From the NCBI GenBank assembly GCA_947494715.1, contig CANLWG010000008.1, positions 1 through 64,000 on the forward strand: a stretch of 64,000 bases of DNA. The letters are read 5' to 3'. The notes under the pieces were generated by a model that did not search any database, had not been told where the DNA came from, and worked only from the letters and a program-made list of their open reading frames with translations. Positions 1 through 10,951 of this stretch are shown piece after piece (the stretch's first letter is position 1; the number at the start of each line of letters is the position of its first letter). This DNA is from an uncultured Flavobacteriaceae bacterium. Its GTDB lineage: Bacteria; Bacteroidota; Bacteroidia; Flavobacteriales; Flavobacteriaceae. The position numbers were made by a program, and so were the translations under genes.

Positions 1-84
1 TAAACCATAAACCATAAACCATAAACCATAAACCATAAACCATAAACCATAAACCATAAACCATAAACCATAAACCATAAACCA
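1..84. repeat. 7-bp tandem repeat (TAAACCA)x12, possibly continuing left of the window
   Basis: Direct reading: 12 perfect copies of TAAACCA from position 1, ending 27 bp before the ATG at 112. Confidence 0.97.
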
Positions 85-111
85 AACATTTAAAAAAACC
101 AATCAACTTAT

Positions 112-1953
112 ATGGAACTATCAAGTATTGATCTCGGAATAATTATCGGTTATGTAGTGATTACAGTTCTTTTTGGGCTTTGGGTTTCAAAAAGGGCATC
201 AAAAGATATTGATTCTTATTTTTTGGGAGGAAATGAAATACCTTGGTATTATTTGGGGCTTTCCAATGCCTCTGGTATGTTCGATATTTCGGGTACCATG
301 TGGGCGGTAACCATAATGTTCGTTTACGGTCTTAAAAGTGCCTGGTTACCTTGGCTCTGGCCCATTTGGAACCAAGTCTTCATTATGGTTTTCCTAGCCG
401 CTTGGCTAAGGCGTTCCAATGTAATGACCGGTGCCCAATGGATTACCTATCGATTTGGTAAAACCTTTGGAGCCAAATTATCACATATTATCGTAACTGT
501 TTTTGCCATTATAAGCACCTTAGGTTTTATTTCCTATTTCTTTGAGGGCATTGGTAAGTTTGCCACCATATTTTTTCCCTGGGACCTTGCTTTTGAACTA
601 GGTCCTTTACTGGTCAATTCAGAACAAGCATATGCATTGATTATCATCGGAGTTACAACAATTTACACGTTAAAAGGGGGTATGTACAGTGTTGTAGGTA
701 CCGAAGTCCTGCAATTCATTATTATGACAATTTCATGTTTCGTCATAGGATATATTGCCTTTAATTCAATTACGGCCGATCAAGTAACCGCTGCGGTACC
801 GCAGAATTGGCATAATTTGTTCTTTGGATGGGAATTGGATTTGGATTGGACAGGATATATAGATAGTGTAAATACAAAGATCGAGGAAGATGGATTTTCC
901 CTTTTTGGATTTTTGTTTATGATGATGATTTTTAAAGGGATTTTTGCAAGTTTGGCAGGTCCTGTACCAAGTTACGATATGCAACGTGTTCTTTCCACCC
1001 GCAATGAAGTCGAAGCTTCTAAAATGAGTGGCCTGACCATCGTAGTTCTCTCCATACCCAGATATTTGATGATTGCCGGATTTGCCGTTTTAGGAATTGT
1101 ATATCTCGGCCCCGAGTTACAGGCCATGGGAGAAGGAATCGATTTTGAGACTTTGCTTCCGGTCGCCATTCAACGCTTTGTGCCCATAGGTTTCAAGGGT
1201 CTTTTGTTAGCTGGTCTTTTAGCGGCCTTTATGGGAACATTTGCTGCCTTTATCAACGCCGCTCCGGCCTATATCGTAAATGATATTTATAAAAAATATA
1301 TCAACCCGAATGCTTCGGCAAAGACCTATGTAAGATACAGCTATTTATCTTCCATTATCATTGTGGTGGTCGGACTCATTGGCGGATTCTTTGCCTCTTC
1401 CATCAATACCCTTACATTATGGCTCACCTCGGCCTTGTACGGTGGGTACGCCGCGGCCAATGCATTAAAATGGATTTGGTGGCGGTTTAATTCCTATGGA
1501 TATTTTTGGGGAATGTTGGCTGGTCTTGTCGCTGCGACCATAGTCCCACAATTGTATCCTGATACATCCGCGATCTACTTGTTTCCGTTAATATTGCTAA
1601 CTTCTTTTATTGGTTGTTTCCTAGGCGTAATTTTTGCAAAACAGGACGATATGGAGGTTTTGAAGCATTTCTACAGAACAACAAAACCGTGGGGTTTCTG
1701 GAGGCCCGTTATTCAGGAAATACAAAAAGAAGATCCCCATTTTGAACCGAATAGGAATTTTTTAAGGGATGCATTCAATTGTTTGGTAGGTATCGTTTGG
1801 CAGATGACCTTTGTCCTCTTCCCGATTTACCTAATAATCAAGGAATATTATAGTATGGCCTTTGTGGTTCTTCTAATGATAATCACATCGGTAATCCTGA
1901 AAAGGACTTGGTATGATAAGTTAAAATCAAGTGAGTTAGTAGACAAAAACTGA
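112..1953 (+). CDS. Sodium:solute symporter (SSS) family transporter
   Basis: 613-aa polytopic membrane ORF with SSS-like features ([51 protein letters not shown]). Confidence 0.9.
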   Translation: MELSSIDLGIIIGYVVITVLFGLWVSKRASKDIDSYFLGGNEIPWYYLGLSNASGMFDISGTMWAVTIMFVYGLKSAWLPWLWPIWNQVFIMVFLAAWLRRSNVMTGAQWITYRFGKTFGAKLSHIIVTVFAIISTLGFISYFFEGIGKFATIFFPWDLAFELGPLLVNSEQAYALIIIGVTTIYTLKGGMYSVVGTEVLQFIIMTISCFVIGYIAFNSITADQVTAAVPQNWHNLFFGWELDLDWTGYIDSVNTKIEEDGFSLFGFLFMMMIFKGIFASLAGPVPSYDMQRVLSTRNEVEASKMSGLTIVVLSIPRYLMIAGFAVLGIVYLGPELQAMGEGIDFETLLPVAIQRFVPIGFKGLLLAGLLAAFMGTFAAFINAAPAYIVNDIYKKYINPNASAKTYVRYSYLSSIIIVVVGLIGGFFASSINTLTLWLTSALYGGYAAANALKWIWWRFNSYGYFWGMLAGLVAATIVPQLYPDTSAIYLFPLILLTSFIGCFLGVIFAKQDDMEVLKHFYRTTKPWGFWRPVIQEIQKEDPHFEPNRNFLRDAFNCLVGIVWQMTFVLFPIYLIIKEYYSMAFVVLLMIITSVILKRTWYDKLKSSELVDKN

Positions 1954-1957
1954 ATTA

Positions 1958-2923
1958 ATGAACAAAATACCTTGGCAGGATAAGCCAAAAGATTCGGAAG
2001 ATGTTCTTTGGCGTTATGATGCCAACCCGATTATAGATCGATACGCCATTCCCAATTCAAACAGTATTTTCAATAGTGCGGTCGTACCTTTTGAAAATGG
2101 ATTTGCGGGAGTTTTCCGCTGCGACAACAAAGCGGTTCAAATGAACATCCACGCAGGTTTTAGTGAAAACGGTGTCCAATGGAATATAAATCACGAACCC
2201 ATAGTAATGCAGGCGGGAAATACCCAGATGATAGACTCGGATTACAAATACGATCCACGCGTTGCCTTCATCGAAGATCGGTATTGGATTACGTGGTGCA
2301 ACGGCTATCACGGTCCCACCATTGGTATAGGGTACACCTTTGACTTTAAGGAATTCTTTCAATGCGAAAATGCATTTTTGCCCTTCAATAGAAACGGGGT
2401 GTTATTCCCAAAAAAAATAAACGGTAAATATGCGATGCTCAGCAGGCCAAGTGATAATGGTCATACCCCATTCGGTGATATTTATTTAAGTTACAGCCCG
2501 GATATGAAATATTGGGGCGAACATCGCTGCGTAATGAAAGCTGCATCTTTTAATGATAGTGCATGGCAATGTGCAAAAATAGGTGCGGGGCCGGTACCCA
2601 TTTGGACAAATGAAGGTTGGCTAATGTTTTATCATGGGGTGATAGAGACCTGCAATGGCTTTCGCTATTCCGTGGGATCCGCTTTATTGGAAGAGAACCA
2701 GCCGGATAAGGTAAAATACCGGACACAACCGTATTTAATGGCCCCTTCTGAAATCTATGAACGGGTAGGTGATGTGCCCAATGTAATCTTTCCGTGCGCC
2801 ACTTTACATTCTTTGGAAGAGGACAAGCTGGCATTGTATTACGGGGCGGCCGATACGGTGACGGCCTTGGCATTTGGCCATATTTCGGAAATAATTGCTT
2901 TTACCAAGCAAAACAGTTTATAG
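1958..2923 (+). CDS. Glycoside hydrolase/phosphorylase family 130-like protein
   Basis: 321 aa, five-bladed-propeller-like GH130 features ([66 protein letters not shown]). Confidence 0.85.
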   Translation: MNKIPWQDKPKDSEDVLWRYDANPIIDRYAIPNSNSIFNSAVVPFENGFAGVFRCDNKAVQMNIHAGFSENGVQWNINHEPIVMQAGNTQMIDSDYKYDPRVAFIEDRYWITWCNGYHGPTIGIGYTFDFKEFFQCENAFLPFNRNGVLFPKKINGKYAMLSRPSDNGHTPFGDIYLSYSPDMKYWGEHRCVMKAASFNDSAWQCAKIGAGPVPIWTNEGWLMFYHGVIETCNGFRYSVGSALLEENQPDKVKYRTQPYLMAPSEIYERVGDVPNVIFPCATLHSLEEDKLALYYGAADTVTALAFGHISEIIAFTKQNSL

Positions 2924-2927
2924 GTAA

Positions 2928-4016
2928 ATGGAGGATAAGTCTTTGAAAAGAATCAGAACAGCTAGCCTTATACTTTTTCTTTTGTATATGGGCTGTATAC
3001 AGCTGGCTGCCCAGGAAACACCAAGAAAATATGTAGCCCTAAAGACTACTGACACCCTTACTATTGATGGAAAAGCTGATGAGCTTTCATGGTCCAATAC
3101 GGAATGGAGTACTGATTTCATTGATATTGAAGGAATTAAAAAGCCCAAGTATAAAACCCGAATGAAAATGCTTTGGGACGATACCAATCTCTATTTTTTC
3201 GCCCAAATGGAAGAACCTCATGTTTGGGGTACATTAAAGCAACGGGACACGGTAATTTTTTATAATAACGACTTTGAAATTTTTATCGATCCGGAGGGGG
3301 ATACCCACAATTATATGGAATTTGAAATGAATGCCCTGAACACCGTATGGGATCTATTCTTGACCAAACCGTATAGGAACCAAGGAAAAGTTTTGGACAG
3401 TTGGGATATCCAAGGCTTAAAATCTGCAGTTCATATAGATGGGACTCTTAATAAATCCAATGATTCCGATACGGGATGGAGTGTTGAAATTGCAATACCA
3501 TGGTCGGTTCTTACCGAGGCCAGCAATAGCAACAGACTACCGGAAAATGAATTTTGGCGCATTAATTTTTCAAGGGTAAATTGGGAATACGACCTTACAG
3601 AGGGGAGATATTCACGAAAAAAAGATAAGGAGGGAAAGTATCTGCCGGAATACAATTGGGTATGGTCTCCCCAAGGTGTTATCAATATGCACGAACCGGA
3701 GCATTGGGGCTATGTCTATTTTTCTGACAATAAGACTGGTGGGAAAGATGATTTTTCAATACCAAAAGATGATTATGTTAAATGGTATCTCTATGAATTG
3801 TACAGAGATTTAAGAAATAAAAAGAAACAAAATATAAATGGGAAATCCGCAGATGGTGAAGTTTTCGGACAGTCAAAAAAACTATTCGGGAAGTCTTTCA
3901 TACCGGTGTTGGAGAATTGCAAAACCGGATTTAATATTTGGACAAAGAGTCCTTTTACCAACAAAACACTTATGGTTAGGAATGATGGAAAATTTGAAGC
4001 TCATGAAGAAAAATAG
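2928..4016 (+). CDS. CBM9-like carbohydrate-binding domain protein, secreted
   Basis: 362 aa with signal peptide; IDGKADELSW...TRMKMLWDDTNLYFFAQMEEPHVWGTL...FEIFIDPEGDTHNYMEFEMNALNTVWDLFL is typical of CBM9-like proteins. Confidence 0.82.
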   Translation: MEDKSLKRIRTASLILFLLYMGCIQLAAQETPRKYVALKTTDTLTIDGKADELSWSNTEWSTDFIDIEGIKKPKYKTRMKMLWDDTNLYFFAQMEEPHVWGTLKQRDTVIFYNNDFEIFIDPEGDTHNYMEFEMNALNTVWDLFLTKPYRNQGKVLDSWDIQGLKSAVHIDGTLNKSNDSDTGWSVEIAIPWSVLTEASNSNRLPENEFWRINFSRVNWEYDLTEGRYSRKKDKEGKYLPEYNWVWSPQGVINMHEPEHWGYVYFSDNKTGGKDDFSIPKDDYVKWYLYELYRDLRNKKKQNINGKSADGEVFGQSKKLFGKSFIPVLENCKTGFNIWTKSPFTNKTLMVRNDGKFEAHEEK

Positions 4017-6336
4017 CCTTTTTATAGGTGTTGTTAGCTTTTTTATCGTAGTAGGTTTGTTCATATCCTGCCGAAATTCAAAGGAGTATACCAAGAAACA
4101 ACCAAAACATCCAGAAACTTCTTTGTTGGAACATGTAAATCCTCTTATGGGCACGGATTCTGAATTTAGCCTTTCCAATGGAAATACCTATCCAGCCATT
4201 GCCACCCCTTGGGGGATGAATTTTTGGACACCAATGACCGCTAAAATGGGAGATGGGTGGACGTATAATTATGACGACTATAAGATTCGGGGCATTAAGC
4301 AAACCCATCAACCTAGTCCATGGGTGAACGATTACGCTGCTTTTTCCTTTATGCCCATTACAGGGGATTTAAAATTCCAGGAAGATGAGCGGGCCTCTTG
4401 GTTCTCGCATAAGTCAGAGACTGTTCGCCCGGATCATTACAGCGTTTATTTGGCAGATTATGATGTTACCGCAGAAGTAACCCCTACGGAACGGGCTGCT
4501 CAATTTAGGCTTACCTTTCCGGAAACCGATTCCGCTTATGTGCTGCTCGATGCTTTCAACGAAGGTTCCATGATCAAGATTCTTCCCGAGGAGCGAAAGA
4601 TAGTAGGGTACTGCAGGAACAACAGTGGGGGAGTGCCGGATAATTTCCATAATTATTTTGTGGCTCAGTTCGATACGGATTTTGAGTGGACCCATGCTTG
4701 GGAAGATAATTGGAAGTTAAAAGAAAACACTACCCAGGCCGAAGGGGATCATGTTGGTGCTATAATCGGGTTTAAGACCAAAAGGGGTCAAACGGTTCAT
4801 GTACAGGTAGCTTCCTCGTTTATAAGTCCCGAGCAGGCCCAATTGAACCTGGACCGGGAAATAGGCAGTGACACATTTGATCAAACCAGACAAAAAGCTA
4901 CTTCGGCTTGGGAAAAGGAGCTAAATCGCATTCAGGTTACTTCGGATAATTTGGATGATATTCGGACTTTTTATTCCTGTTTGTATCGGGTACTCCTATT
5001 CCCTAGGAAGTTTTATGAATTGGACAAGAGCAACAAGGTGGTTCATTACAGCCCATATAATGGCAAGGTAGAATCAGGTTACATGTTTACGGACAATGGT
5101 TTCTGGGACACGTTTCGAGCGGTATTTCCCTTTTTTAATATGATGTATCCGGAATTAAACTCCCAAATCATGGAAGGCTTGGCCAATACGTATAAGGAAT
5201 CAGGTTGGTTACCGGAATGGGCCAGTCCCGGACACCGGGATGTAATGATAGGTTCCAATTCTGCACCGATTATCGTTGATGCCTTTTTACAGGGGAATGT
5301 ACAGGAAAAAGATAAATCCATATTACTTGAGGCCCTACTTAAAAATGCTACAGTAGAAGAAGGTAGGCCGGAAACTTCCGTAGGACGGGAAGGTGTTGAC
5401 TATTACAATGATTTGGGATATGTCCCCTACGATGTCAATATCAATGAAAATGCGGCCCGTACCTTAGAGTATGCCTATGCGGATTTTACAATAGCCCAGA
5501 TGGCAAAAATGATGGGAAAAGATAGTTTGGCGAATATGTACTTCTCCAAATCCATGAACTATAAAAACCTCTTTGATCCATCTACAAAACTAATGCGGGG
5601 CAAGAATAAGGATGGGAATTTTCAGTCTCCCTTTAATCCCTTAAAATGGGGCGATGCCTTTACCGAAGGGAATAGCCTGCACTACACCTGGTCCGTTTTT
5701 CATGATGTACAGGGCCTTCTTGATTTAATGGGTGGGGCAAATGAATTTGCAAAGATGCTGGATCACGTTTTTGAAATGCCACCGATTTATGATGATTCGT
5801 ATTATGGTTTTACCATTCATGAGATACGCGAAATGCAAATCATGAATATGGGGAATTATGCCCACGGGAACCAGCCCATTCAACATATGATATACCTGTA
5901 TAACTATGCCGGCCAACCATGGAAGACCCAAGAAAGGATTCGAGAGGTATTGACCAAGTTGTACACCCCAACGCCAGACGGGTATTGTGGGGACGAGGAT
6001 AATGGGCAAACTTCGGCTTGGTATGTATTTAGTGCCTTAGGCTTTTACCCTGTAGCACCGGCCACAGATCAATTTGTAATCGGTAGTCCCTTGTTCGATA
6101 AGGTAAAACTACACCTGGAAAACGGAAATACCTTTTTGATCAAAGCCGATGAAAATGGAAAAGGTAGGCCCTATATTCAGAATGCAAGTCTCAATGGACT
6201 CAATTTTGACCAAACTTGGTTAGGAGTAGAGACAGTTCAAAAAGGAGGGGAACTTATTTTTGAAATGGGATCGGAACCTAATAAAAATTGGGGAGTATCA
6301 GCAGAATCCGTACCGTATTCATTGACCAATGATTAA
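4003..6336 (+). CDS. GH92 family glycosyl hydrolase (alpha-mannosidase type), lipoprotein
   Basis: ORF 3838..6336; best start is ATG at 4003 (MKKNSLFIGVVSFFIVVGLFISC lipoprotein signal), overlapping the CBM9 stop. GH92 signatures: HVNPLMGTDSEFSLSNGNTYPAIATPWGMNFWTP, GFWDTFRAVFPFFNMMYPE, GDEDNGQTSAWYVFSALGFYPV. Confidence 0.93.
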   Translation: MKKNSLFIGVVSFFIVVGLFISCRNSKEYTKKQPKHPETSLLEHVNPLMGTDSEFSLSNGNTYPAIATPWGMNFWTPMTAKMGDGWTYNYDDYKIRGIKQTHQPSPWVNDYAAFSFMPITGDLKFQEDERASWFSHKSETVRPDHYSVYLADYDVTAEVTPTERAAQFRLTFPETDSAYVLLDAFNEGSMIKILPEERKIVGYCRNNSGGVPDNFHNYFVAQFDTDFEWTHAWEDNWKLKENTTQAEGDHVGAIIGFKTKRGQTVHVQVASSFISPEQAQLNLDREIGSDTFDQTRQKATSAWEKELNRIQVTSDNLDDIRTFYSCLYRVLLFPRKFYELDKSNKVVHYSPYNGKVESGYMFTDNGFWDTFRAVFPFFNMMYPELNSQIMEGLANTYKESGWLPEWASPGHRDVMIGSNSAPIIVDAFLQGNVQEKDKSILLEALLKNATVEEGRPETSVGREGVDYYNDLGYVPYDVNINENAARTLEYAYADFTIAQMAKMMGKDSLANMYFSKSMNYKNLFDPSTKLMRGKNKDGNFQSPFNPLKWGDAFTEGNSLHYTWSVFHDVQGLLDLMGGANEFAKMLDHVFEMPPIYDDSYYGFTIHEIREMQIMNMGNYAHGNQPIQHMIYLYNYAGQPWKTQERIREVLTKLYTPTPDGYCGDEDNGQTSAWYVFSALGFYPVAPATDQFVIGSPLFDKVKLHLENGNTFLIKADENGKGRPYIQNASLNGLNFDQTWLGVETVQKGGELIFEMGSEPNKNWGVSAESVPYSLTND

Positions 6337-6353
6337 AGACCATAAACTCACAT

Positions 6354-8618
6354 TTGAAAAAAGTATCCAAACAACTAATGACGCATAGATTTCTTCTTTT
6401 TTCCGTTGTTTTCATCAATTTACTTTATGGGCAAAAGCAGCCTGTAGAGTATGTAAACCCCTTTATTGGAACTTCCAATTTTGGTACAACAAATCCTGGT
6501 CCTATCGCCGTAAGGGGAATGGCCAATGTTTCGCCGTTCAATGTGGCAGGAGAACAAAATTTGCCGTTGGAGAAGGACAGTCGTTGGCTGTCCACGCCAT
6601 ATATCCATGAGAATACTTTTTTAACCGGGTTCAGCCATGTGAATCTGAGTGGGGTAGGTTGTCCTGAATTGGGTGTGATTTTGGCCATGCCAACTACCGG
6701 AGAGATAGAGACCGATTATCTGAAATATGGGTCTGCCTATTCCTCGGAAGTATCCGAAGTGGGGTATTATTCCAATCATTTAGATAAATACGATATCAAA
6801 ATGGAAGCTACCGCTACGACAAGGGTGGGGGTAAGCAACTACACTTTCCCAAAGGGAGATTCAAATGTTTTGTTGAATCTGGGCCTGGGACTTACCAATG
6901 AACAGGGAGCTAGCGTTAGGGTGGTTTCCTCTACCGAAATAGAAGGGATGCGCTCGGTAGGCTCTTTTTGTTATTATAAACCGGAGGAGGCATATCCTGT
7001 TTATTTTGTAGCCCGTTTTTCAAAACCGGCCGAGGAATTTGGAACTTGGAAAAAACCAACAAAATATAAAGGTGTCGAATCCCAATGGATGGGTTACAAT
7101 GGGAAACCCAGATTGATGAGAGGGTACACCAAAGAAGTCATAGGTGATAGTATAGGTGCGTATATGCGGTATAGTTTTGAGAGGCCTACCCAATTGAAGT
7201 TAAAAATTGGCATTTCCTATGTGAGTATAGCAAATGCCCGCGAAAACTTGGAAAAGGAAACTTCCGATAAAAGTTTTGATCAAATTTTAAAAAGTGCCAA
7301 GGACGAATGGAACCAATATTTGTCCAAAATCGAGGTTGAAGGGGGCAAGGAGGAAGATAAAATTAAGTTCTATACGGCACTCTATCATACGTTAATACAT
7401 CCCAATACCCTGAACGATGTAAATGGAGACTATCCTAAAATGAAAACAAGGGAAACCCTTAAAACGGATGGGACTCGGTACACTGTTTTTTCGCTTTGGG
7501 ATACCTATCGTAATTTACATCAATTAATGAGCCTGGTATATCCCCGGCAACAATCCAATATGGTTAAGAGCATGTTGCAGATTTATGACGAAAGCGGCTG
7601 GCTTCCGAAATGGGAATTAAATGCAACCGAAACTACCACTATGGTGGGGGATCCAGCAGGAATCATCATTGCAGATACCTATCTTAAGGGAATCCGTGAT
7701 TTTGATGTTGAAAAAGCATATGAAGCCATGCTCAAAAGTGCGGATCAAATAGAGAACAATCCGCTCCGGCCTGGAATTAAGGATTATTTGGAAAAGGGCT
7801 ATCTGACCACGAAAACGACCAATAGCGGTTCGGTTTCCACAACCCAGGAGTATAACATTACGGACTACGCGATTGCTCAATTGGCCAAAGCTTTGGACAA
7901 AAATGAAGATCAAAAAAGATTCTCCAGAAGATCGTTGTCCTATCGAAATCTATTTGATAGGAGTATAAACCTGTTACGGCCCAAAAATGATGATGGTACT
8001 TGGTTAACACCTTACAATCCGGAATCGGGGGCCAATTTTGAAAAAAACTTGGGATTCATCGAGGGCAATGCTTGGCAATATACCTTTATGGTACCCCATG
8101 ATATTAAGGGATTGATGAAAATGATGGGCGGCCCCAAACCATTTGTAAATCGGCTTCAGGATGTCTTTGACAAGGACCAATTTGATATGGCCAACGAACC
8201 GGATATCGCCTATCCCTATTTATTCAATTATGTTCGTGGCCAGGAACATCGAACCCAACAAAAGGTATCCGAGCTTTTGGAAATCTATTTTAAGAACAGT
8301 CCGGACGGATTACCCGGAAATGATGATACGGGAACCATGTCCGCTTGGGCAGTATTTTCTATGATGGGGTTATATCCCGTTACGCCTGCGCAACCCCTTT
8401 ACACTCTCACCAGACCAACGTTTGATACCATTACAATTCATTTGGATAGCAAGTATTACAAAAACGAGAAATTGAAAATTGTTCGGAGCGGTTCAATGGG
8501 TGGGAATGGAAAGATTAATAGAATTAAGGTGGATGGAAAACCGCTTAAGGGATATTTTATTTCGCATGATGATTTGGTAAACGCTTCCACATTGTATTTT
8601 GAAATGGTATCTGACTAA
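6354..8618 (+). CDS. GH92 family glycosyl hydrolase, secreted
   Basis: 754 aa (TTG start at 6354 or ATG at 6378); EYVNPFIGTSNFGTTNPGP, SLWDTYRNLHQLMSLVYP, GNDDTGTMSAWAVFSMMGLYPV. Confidence 0.92.
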   Translation: MKKVSKQLMTHRFLLFSVVFINLLYGQKQPVEYVNPFIGTSNFGTTNPGPIAVRGMANVSPFNVAGEQNLPLEKDSRWLSTPYIHENTFLTGFSHVNLSGVGCPELGVILAMPTTGEIETDYLKYGSAYSSEVSEVGYYSNHLDKYDIKMEATATTRVGVSNYTFPKGDSNVLLNLGLGLTNEQGASVRVVSSTEIEGMRSVGSFCYYKPEEAYPVYFVARFSKPAEEFGTWKKPTKYKGVESQWMGYNGKPRLMRGYTKEVIGDSIGAYMRYSFERPTQLKLKIGISYVSIANARENLEKETSDKSFDQILKSAKDEWNQYLSKIEVEGGKEEDKIKFYTALYHTLIHPNTLNDVNGDYPKMKTRETLKTDGTRYTVFSLWDTYRNLHQLMSLVYPRQQSNMVKSMLQIYDESGWLPKWELNATETTTMVGDPAGIIIADTYLKGIRDFDVEKAYEAMLKSADQIENNPLRPGIKDYLEKGYLTTKTTNSGSVSTTQEYNITDYAIAQLAKALDKNEDQKRFSRRSLSYRNLFDRSINLLRPKNDDGTWLTPYNPESGANFEKNLGFIEGNAWQYTFMVPHDIKGLMKMMGGPKPFVNRLQDVFDKDQFDMANEPDIAYPYLFNYVRGQEHRTQQKVSELLEIYFKNSPDGLPGNDDTGTMSAWAVFSMMGLYPVTPAQPLYTLTRPTFDTITIHLDSKYYKNEKLKIVRSGSMGGNGKINRIKVDGKPLKGYFISHDDLVNASTLYFEMVSD

Positions 8619-8634
8619 ATTTCATACTCAAACT

Positions 8635-10866
8635 ATGCCAAGAATCTTATCCCTATTTCTAACAGTTGTTATGGTTTTCCATGCTTCATGTACCAATGAC
8701 AGTCTTCGGATAGCAGAGAACGGAAAGTCGGATTATGAGATAGTATTCATGGGTCAGGCCACGGAAAGCCAACACCGATCAGCGAAATTATTACAGGAGT
8801 ATCTCGAAAAAATTAGCGGAGCAACACTGGGTATTGTGGATGAAAGTTCTCAAGATGCTATAAAACACAAGATTTATGTTGGAAATATAAATGATGAGGA
8901 GCTGAAACCACATCAGATTGTAATCAAATCTCAGGAAAAGGACTTGTTCATTTTTGGCCATTCCGACTTGGATACCAAATATGCGGTCTATGAATTTTTG
9001 GAGCGCTACCTAGGTTGTAAATGGTACGCCCCCGATGCAATGGAAATTCCGTCCATATCATCCATAGCATTGGAACCTATCGATTACGTTTATACACCGG
9101 AGATAACCACGAGAACGGTACATTCCAAACTATTCTATGAAAACAAAAGCTTTGCAGACCAACAAAAGGTAACCTATGAATCCTTTCCGCACTATGCCCC
9201 GGAGGCTAGGGTACACACCTTTCATCGGTTTTTGCCTGAAGAGAAGTTTTACGCATCCCATCCGGAATATTATGCTTTGAGGGACGATCAACGATTGCCG
9301 ACCCAATTGTGCCTTACCAATGAAAAGGTATTGGAAATCGTTAAGGATTCGGTATCCGCTTTGTTTGCACGAAATCCGGAAGCTTCGGTTGTTTCCGTAA
9401 GTCAGGATGATAATCAGCAACATTGTCAGTGCGATACGTGCCACAAGATCGATGAGGAAGAGGGTAGCCCTTCGGGTACCATGATTCGTTTTGTAAACCA
9501 AGTGGCCGCTGATTTTCCGGATAAGACCATTTCTACGTTGGCCTATCAGTATACCCGTAAACCCTGTAAGACCGAACCTGCGGATAATGTGCTGATTACC
9601 CTTTGTTCCATAGAATGTGACCGTGCCGCCCCCATTTCCGAAAAGTGCACCGATTTTGCCAAGGATTTGGAGGGTTGGGGAAGATTAACGAATAATGTTA
9701 GAATCTGGGACTATACCACCCAGTTTACTAATTTTTTGGCACCATTTCCAAATATCCATACGCTACGGCCCAACATTCAATTATTTAGGGATAACAATGC
9801 GAAATGGGTTTTTGAGCAGCATAGCCATAATCCTAGTGAACTTTTTGAACTGCGATCGTACATCACGGCAAAATTGTTATGGAATCCAGAGTTGGATCTG
9901 AACACATTATTGGTAGAGTTTACAGAAGGGTATTATGGAACGGCTGGATCATACATTAAGGAGTACGTAGATTTGATACATAGCGAACTGGAAAAAGATA
10001 CGGATTTCTTCCTATTCCTGTATGGAGATCCTTCGGAGGCTTTTGATTCCTATCTACGACCAGAACTATTAACCAGATACACAGAGTTGTTTGATATAGC
10101 CGAAAAGGCCGTAGCTGATAGCCCGGAATTGGTAGCTAGGGTAAAGAAGGCCCGCCTAGGAGTGGATTATGCCGTTTTAGAGGCCAGTAGAAAGAATATT
10201 ACCGAAATGTACACTTTAATGATTACAGATGATGAGGGAACAAAAAAACCCAACCCTGGAGTAGTTTCCGTATTGGACAACTTTATGAAAACGACTTCCG
10301 GGCATGACATAGAACTGATGAATGAAATGGGCTTTACGGTGAGCGAATATGGGACAAACTATGAATCCGCCCTGGAAATTGCACAAAAACCCAATAAGGC
10401 AAAAGGCAAAAAAGTAGTTACTTTAACGAAACCCAAAAAATATGCCGATGAAAATCCCATGGTTCTTACGGATGGTGCCCTAGGGGGGAGCAGTTTTTAT
10501 GCCAATTGGCTGGGATATGAGGGGAACGATATGGAGGTGGTCTTGGATTTGGGAGAGCCTATGGAGATACGGACAATTTCCCTTGCTTTTTTACAGGTAA
10601 CCAATCACATCGTCTTCTTGCCGTCCTCAGTGTCCTATTCGGCATCTTTAAACAACACGGATTTTCAGGAACTGGGTACGGTCTCCAATCCCTACCCTTT
10701 GGAAAAAGAGAGCAAGGTAAACGATATTCGGTATTTTGATTTGGGTTTTAAACCTGTTCGGGTACGCTATATAAAAGTAAAAGCAAAGAATACAAAGACC
10801 CCGTATTGGCACCACGCCGCTGGATTGCCCTCATGGGTATTTGCGGACGAGATAATAGTCAATTGA
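8635..10866 (+). CDS. DUF4838-type lipoprotein with C-terminal F5/8-type (discoidin-like) domain
   Basis: ORF 8599..10866; ATG at 8635 gives a lipoprotein signal (FHASCTND). GH20-like N-domain, YPLRDDQR/SVSQDDNQQHCQCDTC region, C-terminal discoidin-like segment. Confidence 0.8.
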   Translation: MPRILSLFLTVVMVFHASCTNDSLRIAENGKSDYEIVFMGQATESQHRSAKLLQEYLEKISGATLGIVDESSQDAIKHKIYVGNINDEELKPHQIVIKSQEKDLFIFGHSDLDTKYAVYEFLERYLGCKWYAPDAMEIPSISSIALEPIDYVYTPEITTRTVHSKLFYENKSFADQQKVTYESFPHYAPEARVHTFHRFLPEEKFYASHPEYYALRDDQRLPTQLCLTNEKVLEIVKDSVSALFARNPEASVVSVSQDDNQQHCQCDTCHKIDEEEGSPSGTMIRFVNQVAADFPDKTISTLAYQYTRKPCKTEPADNVLITLCSIECDRAAPISEKCTDFAKDLEGWGRLTNNVRIWDYTTQFTNFLAPFPNIHTLRPNIQLFRDNNAKWVFEQHSHNPSELFELRSYITAKLLWNPELDLNTLLVEFTEGYYGTAGSYIKEYVDLIHSELEKDTDFFLFLYGDPSEAFDSYLRPELLTRYTELFDIAEKAVADSPELVARVKKARLGVDYAVLEASRKNITEMYTLMITDDEGTKKPNPGVVSVLDNFMKTTSGHDIELMNEMGFTVSEYGTNYESALEIAQKPNKAKGKKVVTLTKPKKYADENPMVLTDGALGGSSFYANWLGYEGNDMEVVLDLGEPMEIRTISLAFLQVTNHIVFLPSSVSYSASLNNTDFQELGTVSNPYPLEKESKVNDIRYFDLGFKPVRVRYIKVKAKNTKTPYWHHAAGLPSWVFADEIIVN

Positions 10867-10951
10867 TGAATGGATTTCCATATCCTTCCCATGCACGAGC
10901 ATTGTCTGGACAAATTCTAGTATGAAGTATGCTTTAATTTGGAGTAATACC

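Noticed and set aside
1-84. Possible CRISPR-like array
   Set aside because: Uninterrupted 7-bp repeats with no spacers; a microsatellite-type tandem repeat.
3838-4002. N-terminal extension of the first GH92 ORF
   Set aside because: Overlaps the CBM9 coding sequence in another frame; the lipoprotein start at 4003 is far more plausible.
9130-9501. 123-aa minus-strand ORF inside the DUF4838 gene
   Set aside because: Antisense shadow ORF with no recognisable domain.
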